From positions 1 through 8,536 of the forward strand of contig JAFGFO010000020.1 of assembly GCA_016931085.1 (NCBI GenBank): a stretch of 8,536 bases of DNA. Reading direction: 5' to 3'. Numbering within the stretch: the first letter of the stretch is position 1; each line of letters begins with the position of its first letter. This document shows, piece by piece, positions 1 through 6,558 of this stretch. This stretch comes from Thermoflexales bacterium (GTDB lineage: Bacteria > Chloroflexota > Anaerolineae > Fen-1058). The position numbers were made by a program, and so were the translations under genes. Under the pieces are notes generated by a model. The model saw nothing but the letters and a program-made list of their open reading frames with translations. It was not told the DNA's origin and searched no databases.

Positions 1-1
1 C

Positions 2-1408
2 GCCAACCGGGCCAAGAGCGAGTTCCTGGCCAGCATGAGCCACGAGCTGCGCACGCCGCTGAACGGCATCCTGGGCTATGCCCAGATCCTCCTGCGCGAC
101 AGGCAGCTCGACGAGAGCTACCGGGCGGGCGTGGATATTATCCGCCAAAGCGGCGAGCACCTGTTGATGCTCATCAACGACATCCTCGACCTGGCCAAGA
201 TCGAGGCGCGCAAGCTGGAGCTGTATCCGGCCGATTTTGCCCTCCTGGACTTTCTGCAAGGCGTGGCCGGCATCATCCGGGCCCGGGCCAAACAAAAGCA
301 CGTCGCGTTTTTGTTCGAGCCTGACGCCCATTTGCCGGGCGGGGTGCGCGCCGACGAGAAACGCCTGCGCCAGGTGCTGCTCAACCTGCTGGGCAACGCT
401 GTCAAGTTCACCCAGGCCGGGCAGGTCCTCTTCCGCGTGCGCGCCACCTCCCCCTCTTCTCTATCTGAAGTCTCTGTCTGCTCTGAAATCTCTATCTGTT
501 TTGAGGTGCAAGATACCGGCATCGGCATGGAGGCGGAACAGTTGAGACGTCTCTTCCGACCCTTCGAACAGGTTGGCGAGCTTAGCACGCGGATCGAGGG
601 CACCGGCCTGGGCCTGGCCATCAGCCAACAGTTGGTGCAGGCCATGGGCGGCCAGATCAAGGTCGAGAGCGTGCCAGGCCAGGGCAGCACCTTCTGGTTC
701 GAGCTGGATTTGCCGGTGACGGCTGCGCCGGGCCAGGTCGCGCGCGCGCCCGACATCGTGGGGTATAAGGGCGCGCGCAAGAAGGCCCTGGTGGTCGACG
801 ACAGGCCTCACAACCGCGCGGTGCTGTCTCACATGCTGGCTGCCCTCGGCTTTGAGGTGAGCGAGGCGGAGGGCGGGCGGCAGGCTGTCGAGCAGGTACG
901 CCAGGCCCGGCCCGACATCGTCTTTATGGACCTGGTGATGCCGGAGGTCAGCGGTTTTGAGGCCACTCAACAGATTCGCCAACTGCCTGGCCTGGACGCC
1001 GGTCAACTGGTGATTGTCGGCACCTCGGCCAGCGTGCTCGACCAGGACAAGCAGCGCAGCATCGTGGCCGGCTGCGACGGCTTTTTGGCCAAGCCGATCG
1101 AGATGGGCAAGCTGTTGAAGCAGTTGCAGGTACATCTCCATTTGGAATGGGTCTACGCCGGCACGGCTGAGGAAGGGCCTCTCGTCGGGCCGGACGAGGA
1201 GCAAGCCTTGATCCCGCCGCCGCTGGAAGAATTGAAGGCCTTGCATGAGCTGGTCAAGGGTGGGGACATGTGGGGCATCGAGGAGCGAGCGGGACAGCTT
1301 GAAGAACGCGATCCCCAATGGGGGCTTTTTGCCCAGGCCCTGCGCCGCCTGGCCAAGGGCTTTGAAGACGAGCAGATCATGGCGCTGCTAGAAAGATTTA
1401 TGCCTTGA
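2..1408 (+). CDS. Hybrid sensor histidine kinase, C-terminal part (HisKA-HATPase-REC-helical tail); 5' end outside window
   Basis: Autophosphorylating kinase that passes phosphate to its own receiver domain; the input domains lie upstream of the window. The frame is open from base 2 ([20 protein letters not shown]), so the ATG at 35 is internal to the H-box and not the true start. Numbering from that Met: phospho-acceptor His3, helix 2 of HisKA to about 60, N-box with Asn121, G1 box D160-TGIG, G2 box at 189-194, HATPase end near 228. A receiver follows at about 249-370 with acidic pair D255/D256, phospho-acceptor D299, T330 and K353, all present. Residues 395-457 form a helical tail ([18 protein letters not shown] start) that I recall as a recurrent C-terminal piece of such kinases; its function is unknown. 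A six-residue repeat sits in the ATP-binding domain (144-155). The stop overlaps the next gene. Kinase activity is inferred from intact motifs. Confidence 0.96.
   Translation, partial: ANRAKSEFLASMSHELRTPLNGILGYAQILLRDRQLDESYRAGVDIIRQSGEHLLMLINDILDLAKIEARKLELYPADFALLDFLQGVAGIIRARAKQKHVAFLFEPDAHLPGGVRADEKRLRQVLLNLLGNAVKFTQAGQVLFRVRATSPSSLSEVSVCSEISICFEVQDTGIGMEAEQLRRLFRPFEQVGELSTRIEGTGLGLAISQQLVQAMGGQIKVESVPGQGSTFWFELDLPVTAAPGQVARAPDIVGYKGARKKALVVDDRPHNRAVLSHMLAALGFEVSEAEGGRQAVEQVRQARPDIVFMDLVMPEVSGFEATQQIRQLPGLDAGQLVIVGTSASVLDQDKQRSIVAGCDGFLAKPIEMGKLLKQLQVHLHLEWVYAGTAEEGPLVGPDEEQALIPPPLEELKALHELVKGGDMWGIEERAGQLEERDPQWGLFAQALRRLAKGFEDEQIMALLERFMP
464..499 (+). repeat. In-frame 18-nt tandem duplication inside the kinase HATPase domain
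   Basis: Two adjacent 18-nt units, 464-481 and 482-499, agree at 15 of 18 positions and encode SEVSVC followed by SEISIC. The three differences are transitions and the protein changes are only Val to Ile. The repeat lies between the N-box and the G1 box, where a loop and strand precede the DTGIG motif. The local bases are pyrimidine-rich (TCT, CTG), unlike the surrounding GC-rich codons. Confidence 0.85.
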
Positions 1409-2640
1409 ACCAAGAGCTTGATTTTTCCAAGTACACGATCCTGATTGTGGACGACAACCCGACTAACCTGGCCGTGTTGTCGGATTCTTTGCGCGCTCAC
1501 GGCTTCAAGATCGTGGTGGCTCGCGACGGCGAGAAAGGCTTCGAGCGGGCTGTCTACAAGCAGCCTGACCTGATCTTGCTCGACGTGATGATGCCGGGCG
1601 TCGATGGTTTTGAAACGTGCGCCCGGCTCAAGGCCGAGGCGCAAACGCGCGACATCCCCGTCATCTTCATGACGGCCCTGGCCAACACCGAAAGCAAGGT
1701 CGAGGGCTTTGGGGCCGGGGCGGTGGATTATATCACCAAGCCTTTTCAACAGGAAGAGGTGCTCGCGCGCCTGACAACTCACCTGCGCATCCGCGACTTG
1801 ACTCGCCAACTGCAGCTTTTCAACGAGCAATTGGAGCGCACGGTCTGCGAGCGCACCGAGGAGCTGCGCAAAGCCTACGAGGCGCTGGACCGGGTGGATA
1901 AGACCAAGTCCGATTTCATCGACGTGGCGGCCCACGAGCTGCGCACGCCCTTGTCGGTCGTCATGGGCTTCACCCAGGTCTTGGGGGGGCAGCTCGAGGG
2001 CAGCCGTCCAGAGATCAAGTCGACGCTCGACAGCATCCTGGGCGGCGCGGTCCGCCTGCACGAAATCGTCAACGCCATGCTGGACGTGGCCAGGATTGAC
2101 GCCGAGGCGATCACGTTGTGCAAGGAAATGGTCAGGTTCTCGGATGTCTTCCATCTCGTGGTCGGGACGCTCCAGGCCGCTATGCAAGAGCGCCACATAA
2201 GCTTAGCCACGGCCGGGCTGGACGAGCTGCCGGCGATCGAGGCCGATCCCGGCCTGCTGCAAAAGGCCTTCTACAACCTGGTCGTGAACGCCATCAAGTA
2301 CACGCCGGATGGCGGCGCGCTTCGTGTCAGCGGCCAACTGGTCCGCGACGAGGGCGACTGGGTGCAAGTGGCCGTCAGCGACAGCGGCATCGGGATCGAC
2401 CCGGCGCATCATGGGCAAATCTTTGAGAAATTCTACCAGACCGGCCAGGTCGCTTTCCATTCGTCGGGCAAGACCAAGTTCAAGGGCGGCGGCCCCGGCC
2501 TGGGACTGACCATCGCCAGGGGCATCGTGCGCGCCCACGGCGGCAAAATCTGGGTGGAAAGCCCCGGCTGCGATGAGCAAAACTGCCCGGGCAGCACTTT
2601 TTACGTCCGGCTGCCGTTCGAACCAGAGGTGAAGCTATGA
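1405..2640 (+). CDS. REC-HisKA-HATPase response regulator/histidine kinase
   Basis: A 411-residue soluble kinase with an N-terminal receiver, likely taking phosphate from or competing with the upstream hybrid kinase. The receiver covers about 10-127: acidic pair D16/D17, phospho-acceptor D60 in LLDVMMPG, T90, K112. A predicted coiled-coil linker (about 131-168, charged heptads) leads to the HisKA H-box with His177 (AHELRTPL). The HATPase domain shows Asn295 (NLVVNAIKYT), D326-SGIG and a glycine-rich G2 region (GGGPGLGL) at 361-368, ending near 405. No membrane segment or DNA-binding domain is present. The start is TTG at 1405, overlapping the previous stop as TTGA, with a purine-rich GAAAGA (1391-1396) upstream; no in-frame ATG gives a complete receiver. 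The overlap argues for translational coupling. Domain order is certain; the signal and partner are unknown. Confidence 0.95.
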   Translation: MNQELDFSKYTILIVDDNPTNLAVLSDSLRAHGFKIVVARDGEKGFERAVYKQPDLILLDVMMPGVDGFETCARLKAEAQTRDIPVIFMTALANTESKVEGFGAGAVDYITKPFQQEEVLARLTTHLRIRDLTRQLQLFNEQLERTVCERTEELRKAYEALDRVDKTKSDFIDVAAHELRTPLSVVMGFTQVLGGQLEGSRPEIKSTLDSILGGAVRLHEIVNAMLDVARIDAEAITLCKEMVRFSDVFHLVVGTLQAAMQERHISLATAGLDELPAIEADPGLLQKAFYNLVVNAIKYTPDGGALRVSGQLVRDEGDWVQVAVSDSGIGIDPAHHGQIFEKFYQTGQVAFHSSGKTKFKGGGPGLGLTIARGIVRAHGGKIWVESPGCDEQNCPGSTFYVRLPFEPEVKL

Positions 2641-2783
2641 GCGTGCTCCTGGTTTACCTGTGCCTGGCAGCGGTGGCCTTCGTCATCATCCTGCTGCCGG
2701 CCGCCATCCTGGCCCTGCTGGTGGTGGCCGTGTGTCGGCTGCTGGGCATTTCCTTCGACGGTCAGCGCTTCAAGCGGCGCTAG
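2637..2783 (+). CDS. 48-residue hydrophobic membrane miniprotein, unknown function
   Basis: A short gene, easily missed by length cut-offs. It starts at an ATG that overlaps the kinase stop (ATGA, 2637-2640) and ends at TAG 2781-2783. Residues 2-33 are almost wholly hydrophobic (SVLLVYLCLAAVAFVIILLP, then AAILALLVVAVC), enough for one long or two short helices with a Pro21 break. The tail RLLGISFDGQRFKRR is basic and probably cytoplasmic. Support for it being real: it fills the whole interval between the kinase and the next gene, has the stop-start overlap typical of coupled genes, and is followed at once by a strong ribosome binding site for its neighbour. It may be a small regulator or subunit of the adjacent membrane proteins or kinase; that is inference. 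I recognise no family. Confidence 0.72.
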   Translation: MSVLLVYLCLAAVAFVIILLPAAILALLVVAVCRLLGISFDGQRFKRR

Positions 2784-2790
2784 AGGAGGT
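2784..2790 (+). promoter_or_regulatory. Strong Shine-Dalgarno for the first CreD-like gene
   Basis: AGGAGGT begins on the base after the miniprotein stop codon and lies 6 nt before the ATG at 2797. It fixes that start and suggests efficient, independent initiation rather than coupling only. Confidence 0.85.
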
Positions 2791-2796
2791 GTGTAG

Positions 2797-4218
2797 ATGT
2801 CTTTGCTCAATCGCGTCATCAACTGGATGACGGTCGAGCCAGCCATCGGGCTGCTGATGACCGTCACCGCCATCGTCATTTTCGCCGCCGCCTTTGGCCG
2901 CTCGAAGGATGATGCCGATCGGCTGTGGCCGTGGCTGCGGCGGGTGATCGAAGCCTCGGTCGGCGCCGTCTTGTTCCTGGGCCTGCTGTGGGCTTTTCGC
3001 TCCATCCTCACCACCAACAACGCCACCTTTCACTCGACGCACGGCAGCCTCAGCGAAGCCACGCTGCAAAGCGCCCAATCCATCTGGGGCCGCCCGCACG
3101 TGCAGCGCGAGCTGGCCGTCAATCACTACATCGAGACGACCGTCCAGGAGGAAATCCCCCGCGAGGACCCCTCCCTGCCGCCTCTGTACCGCAACAAGCC
3201 AGTCCGCCAGTTGGTGCCCCAAAACAGCTTGCTCGCCTTCACCGGCCAGGTCGACATGGCCTTGAGCGAAAGAGAAAAGGGCTACGCGCTGTACAACGGC
3301 TTTGTCATCCAGGCCCAGTTCGAGTACGACGTGACCAATGACTCGGAGCTGGAGACAGAGGCCGAGTTCGCCTTCCCGCTTTCGCCCAACCAAACCCTGT
3401 ACGAAGACTTTGCGATCCTGGTCGACGGCCAGGACGTCAGCCCGCTGCTGCGCTTTTCACCCGAACGAGTCAGTTGGAAAAGCCCGATGGCGCCCCACCA
3501 GCGGCATAAAATCGCTGTGAGCTACAAGTCACGCGGCATGGAGTACTTTTACTACCAGGTGCCCACTCACCGGCGGATCACCGATTTCCACCTGAAGCTG
3601 GCGGTCGATCGCTTGCCCGTTTCCCTCCTCAACTACCCTGAAGGCTGCCTGACGCCCACCAGCATCAGTCCCACTGCCGACCAGAAGGGGTCGATCCTGG
3701 AGTGGAAGCTGGACCGCGCCGTCACGGTGGCCGGCATGGGCGTGGCCCTGCTCCAACCCCAGCAGCCCGGTGCCCAGGTCTTGCGGGTGCTGGCCAACAG
3801 CCCCTACGCGCTGACGCTGCTGATCGCCATGATTGGCTTGAGCCTGTTGATCTGCGGCCAGCCGGCCCGCTTCCTCGACCTGGCGCTGCTGGCGGGCGTC
3901 TATTGCATCCAGTTCTTGACCATGGCCGCGCTGTCCGACTTTTTCTTGGGCTTTTGGGGCTCGCTCGTGCTTGGAGCGGCTCTGTCTCTCGTGTTGACCT
4001 TTTTACTCTTCCGCCGCTCCTCGTCTGGCCTGATCCGCGTCCTGGCGCTGGCCCTGGTCGCTTTCTTCACCATTGTCTACCCCCTGGCCGGGCTGCTGAC
4101 TGACGTGATCCAGCGCAACGCTTTCGATAACATGGTGCAGGTTGGGCTGATCGCGTACTTGTTCGGGCTGACGCTGTATACCCAGGCGCGGGGAGCGCAC
4201 CTGAAATCTGAAACCTGA
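2797..4218 (+). CDS. Seven-helix membrane protein with large extracytoplasmic region, divergent CreD-like (paralog 1)
   Basis: Integral membrane protein of 473 residues. Helices at about 16-34 and 51-70 are joined by a basic loop (WPWLRR). An extracytoplasmic region of about 260 residues follows, then five helices at about 335-353, 358-377, 383-405, 412-434 and 447-462. Basic residues fall on the cytoplasmic side (FRRSSS, QARG), giving an outside N-terminus. Seen features resembling CreD inner-membrane proteins: a WG turn at 97-98 followed by a beta-rich stretch, a VPQNSLLAFTGQV segment before YALYNGFVIQAQF, and a C-terminal helix bundle with YCIQFLTMAALSDF. The match is remote and the central part differs. 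Residues 172-215 (N..SELETEAEFAFPL....VDG) look like a beta-sandwich. It is clearly paralogous to the next gene. It follows two kinases, so a sensing or envelope-stress role is plausible but unproven. Its last residues and stop lie in a heptamer repeat. Confidence 0.9.
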   Translation: MSLLNRVINWMTVEPAIGLLMTVTAIVIFAAAFGRSKDDADRLWPWLRRVIEASVGAVLFLGLLWAFRSILTTNNATFHSTHGSLSEATLQSAQSIWGRPHVQRELAVNHYIETTVQEEIPREDPSLPPLYRNKPVRQLVPQNSLLAFTGQVDMALSEREKGYALYNGFVIQAQFEYDVTNDSELETEAEFAFPLSPNQTLYEDFAILVDGQDVSPLLRFSPERVSWKSPMAPHQRHKIAVSYKSRGMEYFYYQVPTHRRITDFHLKLAVDRLPVSLLNYPEGCLTPTSISPTADQKGSILEWKLDRAVTVAGMGVALLQPQQPGAQVLRVLANSPYALTLLIAMIGLSLLICGQPARFLDLALLAGVYCIQFLTMAALSDFFLGFWGSLVLGAALSLVLTFLLFRRSSSGLIRVLALALVAFFTIVYPLAGLLTDVIQRNAFDNMVQVGLIAYLFGLTLYTQARGAHLKSET

Positions 4219-4236
4219 AACCTTGAAACCTGAAAC
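4201..4236 (+). repeat. Heptanucleotide tandem repeat, CTGAAAY x5
   Basis: Five consecutive units: CTGAAAT (4201-4207), CTGAAAC (4208-4214), CTGAAAC (4215-4221), an 8-nt variant CTTGAAAC (4222-4229), and CTGAAAC (4230-4236). The array spans the end of the upstream gene, encodes its final residues LKSET and provides its TGA (4216-4218). It occupies half of the 36-nt gap before the next start. It resembles the short tandem heptamer repeats known from filamentous cyanobacteria and some other bacteria; homology to a named class is not claimed. Confidence 0.92.
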
Positions 4237-4254
4237 TATCTTCGAGCTACAGCC

Positions 4255-5682
4255 ATGCTTGACGGTTTTCTCGCCTGGATCAACGCTCAGCCGTTCGCTG
4301 GCCTGCTGCTGATGCTGGCCGCTGGGGGCATCCTGGCGGCCGAGCTGGGAGCGGGCACGCCCCGCGCCGGCTTGTGGCCCTGGCTGCGGCAAATCCTGGC
4401 TGCCTCCGCCCGATCTGGCCTGCTCCTGGGGTTGGCCTGGGCCTTCCAGACCGTCCTGACCAGGGACATTCAAGCGATGGAAACGAGCTACAACGACGTG
4501 TTTGCCGCTAACTACCGGGACGTCAAAGCGGTGTGGGGCCAGTCCATCACCCAGGACGAGCTGATCGTCCGGCCTTTTGTTCAGGTCGTCAGGCGCGAAG
4601 AGCTGCCGCGAGAGGACCCAACCCAGCCGCCGCGCTATCGAACCATCACAGAACGCCAGCCCGTCACCCAAAACAGCATCGCGGCTTTTAGGGGCCAGGT
4701 CAATCTGGCGCTCGATGAACAGATCAGGCGACAAACCCGGCTGGCTGTCTACACGCTCCAGGCGCGCTACGAGTACGACGTCGTCAACGACTCGGAGCTG
4801 GAAACCGAGACCGAGTTCTACTTCCCCTTGCCTCCCGCCAAGCTGTATGAGCAGTTGGTCGTCACAGTGGACGGTCAGGATATCCAGTCTCGCCTGCGTT
4901 TCGTGTCGGACCAGCTCGCCTGGACCGAAGCTTTCACACCTCACCAATGCAGCCATGTCGTGGTGAGCTATGCCTCGCGAGGGATGGAAGCCTTCTATTA
5001 CCGGCTGCCCACTCCCAGGGAGATCAACGATTTTGTGCTCACGCTGACCGTCAGCAGCAAAGCCTTTTACGTCATGCGTGATCCCCAGGAGGGGCCGTGG
5101 CAGTCTGAGTACCACGACTTGGGCGACGAGGGCGCCGTCTTGGTGGAGAAGCTGGACCGGGTGATGATGGCGCCTCACGTGGGCATCTCTTTCAAGAACG
5201 TCGCGCCGTCCACCTGGTACTGGAAGGGCCGCTACCTGCTGCAGAGGGCGCCGGCCGGGCTGCTGCTGCTGGCCGCCGGCCTGGCCTTGACGCTGCTGAT
5301 TGGGGGAGGCCGGCTGGATTGGGCGTCGTACTTGCGGGATCTGGCTTTCCTGTGCGGGGCCTACTGTGCCCAGTTCTTGATCACAGCCTGCCTGGGTGAC
5401 TATGGGCCTGGCTTGTGGGGCGCGTTTGGCCTTGGGGCGGTATTGACCGTGCTGGCTGCCTTTGTCACCTATCGCCACACGCCGTCGAGATTGCTCTGCA
5501 TCTTGATCTGCCTGTTGGCCGGCTTTTTCGCGCTCGCCTATCCCCGCCCGGGCCTGTGGGAGATCAAGCGGCGCGACACCTTCGATGGCATCGTGCAGGT
5601 GGGCTTGATCGTTTACCTGTTCGGGCTGTGCTTGTTTACGGTCTTGCGCAAGCGGGGCGCACGACCTGCGCCGGGGAGGTAA
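4255..5682 (+). CDS. Seven-helix membrane protein with large extracytoplasmic region, divergent CreD-like (paralog 2)
   Basis: A 475-residue protein with the same architecture as its upstream neighbour: helices near 13-33 and 48-67, an extracytoplasmic region to about 330, then helices near 332-350, 361-380, 386-405, 411-430 and 445-463. Shared blocks include WPWLR, a WG turn (94-95), E(E)xPREDP, QNSxxAFxGQVxxAL, YDVxNDSELETExEFxFPL, VDGQD, SRGMExFYYxxPT, YCxQFL and FDxxVQVGLIxYLFGLxL. They are therefore tandem duplicates that have diverged considerably. The start ATG aligns with that of the paralog, but I see no good Shine-Dalgarno in front of it, unlike the first copy. No catalytic motif is visible. 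The CreD-like assignment rests on the topology and the WG/GQV/C-terminal bundle resemblance and is uncertain. The protein might act as a partner or heteromer of paralog 1 (inference). Confidence 0.9.
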   Translation: MLDGFLAWINAQPFAGLLLMLAAGGILAAELGAGTPRAGLWPWLRQILAASARSGLLLGLAWAFQTVLTRDIQAMETSYNDVFAANYRDVKAVWGQSITQDELIVRPFVQVVRREELPREDPTQPPRYRTITERQPVTQNSIAAFRGQVNLALDEQIRRQTRLAVYTLQARYEYDVVNDSELETETEFYFPLPPAKLYEQLVVTVDGQDIQSRLRFVSDQLAWTEAFTPHQCSHVVVSYASRGMEAFYYRLPTPREINDFVLTLTVSSKAFYVMRDPQEGPWQSEYHDLGDEGAVLVEKLDRVMMAPHVGISFKNVAPSTWYWKGRYLLQRAPAGLLLLAAGLALTLLIGGGRLDWASYLRDLAFLCGAYCAQFLITACLGDYGPGLWGAFGLGAVLTVLAAFVTYRHTPSRLLCILICLLAGFFALAYPRPGLWEIKRRDTFDGIVQVGLIVYLFGLCLFTVLRKRGARPAPGR

Positions 5683-5702
5683 TGGCGCGATTAGATCATT
5701 TC

Positions 5703-5731
5703 TTGTCTGGTACGGTGATCTGTGGGATAAT
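5703..5731 (+). promoter_or_regulatory. Candidate sigma70-type extended -10 promoter for the DUF4386-like pair
   Basis: TTGTCT (5703-5708, 4 of 6 to consensus), a 17-nt spacer, and GATAAT (5726-5731, 5 of 6) preceded by TG at 5723-5724, the extended -10 position. Transcription would start near 5738, leaving a leader of about 45 nt. The 101-bp gap is the largest break between genes of the same strand, fitting a new transcription unit. Inverted arms AGATCA (5693-5698) and TGATCT (5716-5721) bracket the -35 box and could be an operator. Confidence 0.5.
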
Positions 5732-5783
5732 GGGGTGAAGGAACTGACGTAACTGCGCTGCCCTAAAATATAATGAGGATAAA

Positions 5784-6530
5784 ATGTCGCTCTTAAAATC
5801 ATGTCCCATTACTGAAGCCGAAATAGACTCCGACTGGAAAGTCCTGTGCACGATTGGCGGCGTGGCGACCATGATCTTGATCGTCTACTCCCTGGTCACC
5901 ATGGTCAGCGTTGTCGTGTTGGGTGGAGCGCCTGGCAACGCGGAGGAAGCTTTTACTCTCTTGCAAAACAACCGGCTCGTTGGGCTCGCACGGCTGGATG
6001 TATTGACCGTTCTCGTCATGCCGTTGTATTACTTGCTATTTCTGGGTCTCTATATTGCCCTCAGGCGCACTCGTAGCGCTTACACGACCCTGGCGACGGT
6101 GCTCGTTTTCGTCGGCCTAACGCTCTTTCTCGCCACGCCCTCGGCTTTTTCTATGCTGACCCTCAGCGACAAGCACGCGGCTGCCACAACAGAGGCCCAG
6201 AGGTCGCAGCTCCTGGCAGCCGGAGAGGCGATACTGGCTTCAGATATGTTTCATAGCACGGGCGCTTTTGTGGGGGGTGTCCTGCTACAAAGCGCTGCCG
6301 TGTTGATCTCAGTTGTCATGCTGTGGAGCGCTATCTTTAGCAAATTGACCGCCTATGTGGGCATCCTGACCCATGGGCTTGACCTGCTCCATATTCCGCT
6401 GTTGATTTTGGCGCCGCCAGCGGGTGTCTTTCTCATGGCTATCGCTGGCACGCTTTACCTGCTGTGGTTCCCCCTGGTTGGCTGGAGGCTCTGGCAACTG
6501 GGGCGTCGTGAAAAACAATTACCCTCTTGA
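5784..6530 (+). CDS. Six-helix membrane protein, DUF4386-like (paralog 1)
   Basis: A 248-residue integral membrane protein of unknown function. Helices are predicted at about 25-46, 72-92, 103-118, 162-181, 188-210 and 213-236, with both termini cytoplasmic by the positive-inside rule (LRRTRS after helix 2, GRREK at the C-terminus). The two outer loops are 47-71 (containing AFTLLQNNRLVGL) and 119-160, the latter carrying SDKHAAATTEAQRSQLLAAG, which is nearly repeated in the next gene. Length and layout match proteins I recall as DUF4386 family. The start ATG is preceded by GAGG (5775-5778) at 5-nt spacing. It is probably transcribed from the promoter just upstream and together with its paralog, 28 nt downstream. 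No catalytic residues are apparent. Codons here are less GC-biased than in the kinase genes by eye, which may indicate a separate history. Confidence 0.9.
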   Translation: MSLLKSCPITEAEIDSDWKVLCTIGGVATMILIVYSLVTMVSVVVLGGAPGNAEEAFTLLQNNRLVGLARLDVLTVLVMPLYYLLFLGLYIALRRTRSAYTTLATVLVFVGLTLFLATPSAFSMLTLSDKHAAATTEAQRSQLLAAGEAILASDMFHSTGAFVGGVLLQSAAVLISVVMLWSAIFSKLTAYVGILTHGLDLLHIPLLILAPPAGVFLMAIAGTLYLLWFPLVGWRLWQLGRREKQLPS

Positions 6531-6546
6531 TTGTGCAAGTCTGCTC

Positions 6547-6553
6547 AAGGAGG
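6547..6553 (+). promoter_or_regulatory. Shine-Dalgarno that fixes a GTG start
   Basis: AAGGAGG lies 5 nt before GTG 6559. It supports that codon over the upstream in-frame ATG at 6424, which would overlap the preceding gene by more than 100 nt. Confidence 0.85.
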
Positions 6554-6558
6554 CCCAA

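Noticed and set aside
404..457. His404 in the hybrid-kinase tail (protein numbering from the Met at base 35) as an HPt phospho-histidine
   Set aside because: The surrounding residues do not resemble the HPt HxxKG pattern, and in similar tails I recall a Tyr at this place.
1153..2196. 347-codon minus-strand open frame over the two kinases
   Set aside because: Antisense to intact receiver and HisKA domains; the translation shows no domain and looks like complement bias.
4223..4251. TTGAAA in the repeat's variant unit as a -35 box for the second CreD-like gene
   Set aside because: No acceptable -10 hexamer occurs at 16-18 nt downstream.
5682..5738. 18-codon leader ORF overlapping the stop of the second CreD-like gene (TAATG)
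   Set aside because: The GGAGG before it is only 2 nt from the ATG, it has no membrane or attenuator features, and it runs through the candidate promoter. Too weak to call.
5769..5774. Perfect TATAAT just before the first DUF4386-like gene
   Set aside because: Its only -35 candidate (CTGACG, 5744-5749) needs a 19-nt spacer, and transcription would begin at the start codon itself, giving a leaderless message. The upstream extended -10 is the better choice.
4003..5802. 599-codon minus-strand open frame opposite the second CreD-like gene
   Set aside because: Its Q/R/G-rich translation has no recognisable domain, it covers a well-supported gene with a conserved paralog, and it runs through the heptamer repeat, which is open in all frames on that strand. 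It is a shadow of GC-biased codons.
6424..6558. ATG at 6424 as start of the second DUF4386-like gene
   Set aside because: It would overlap the previous gene by 107 nt, has no ribosome binding site suited to it, and adds 45 residues absent from the paralog. GTG 6559 has a strong Shine-Dalgarno.
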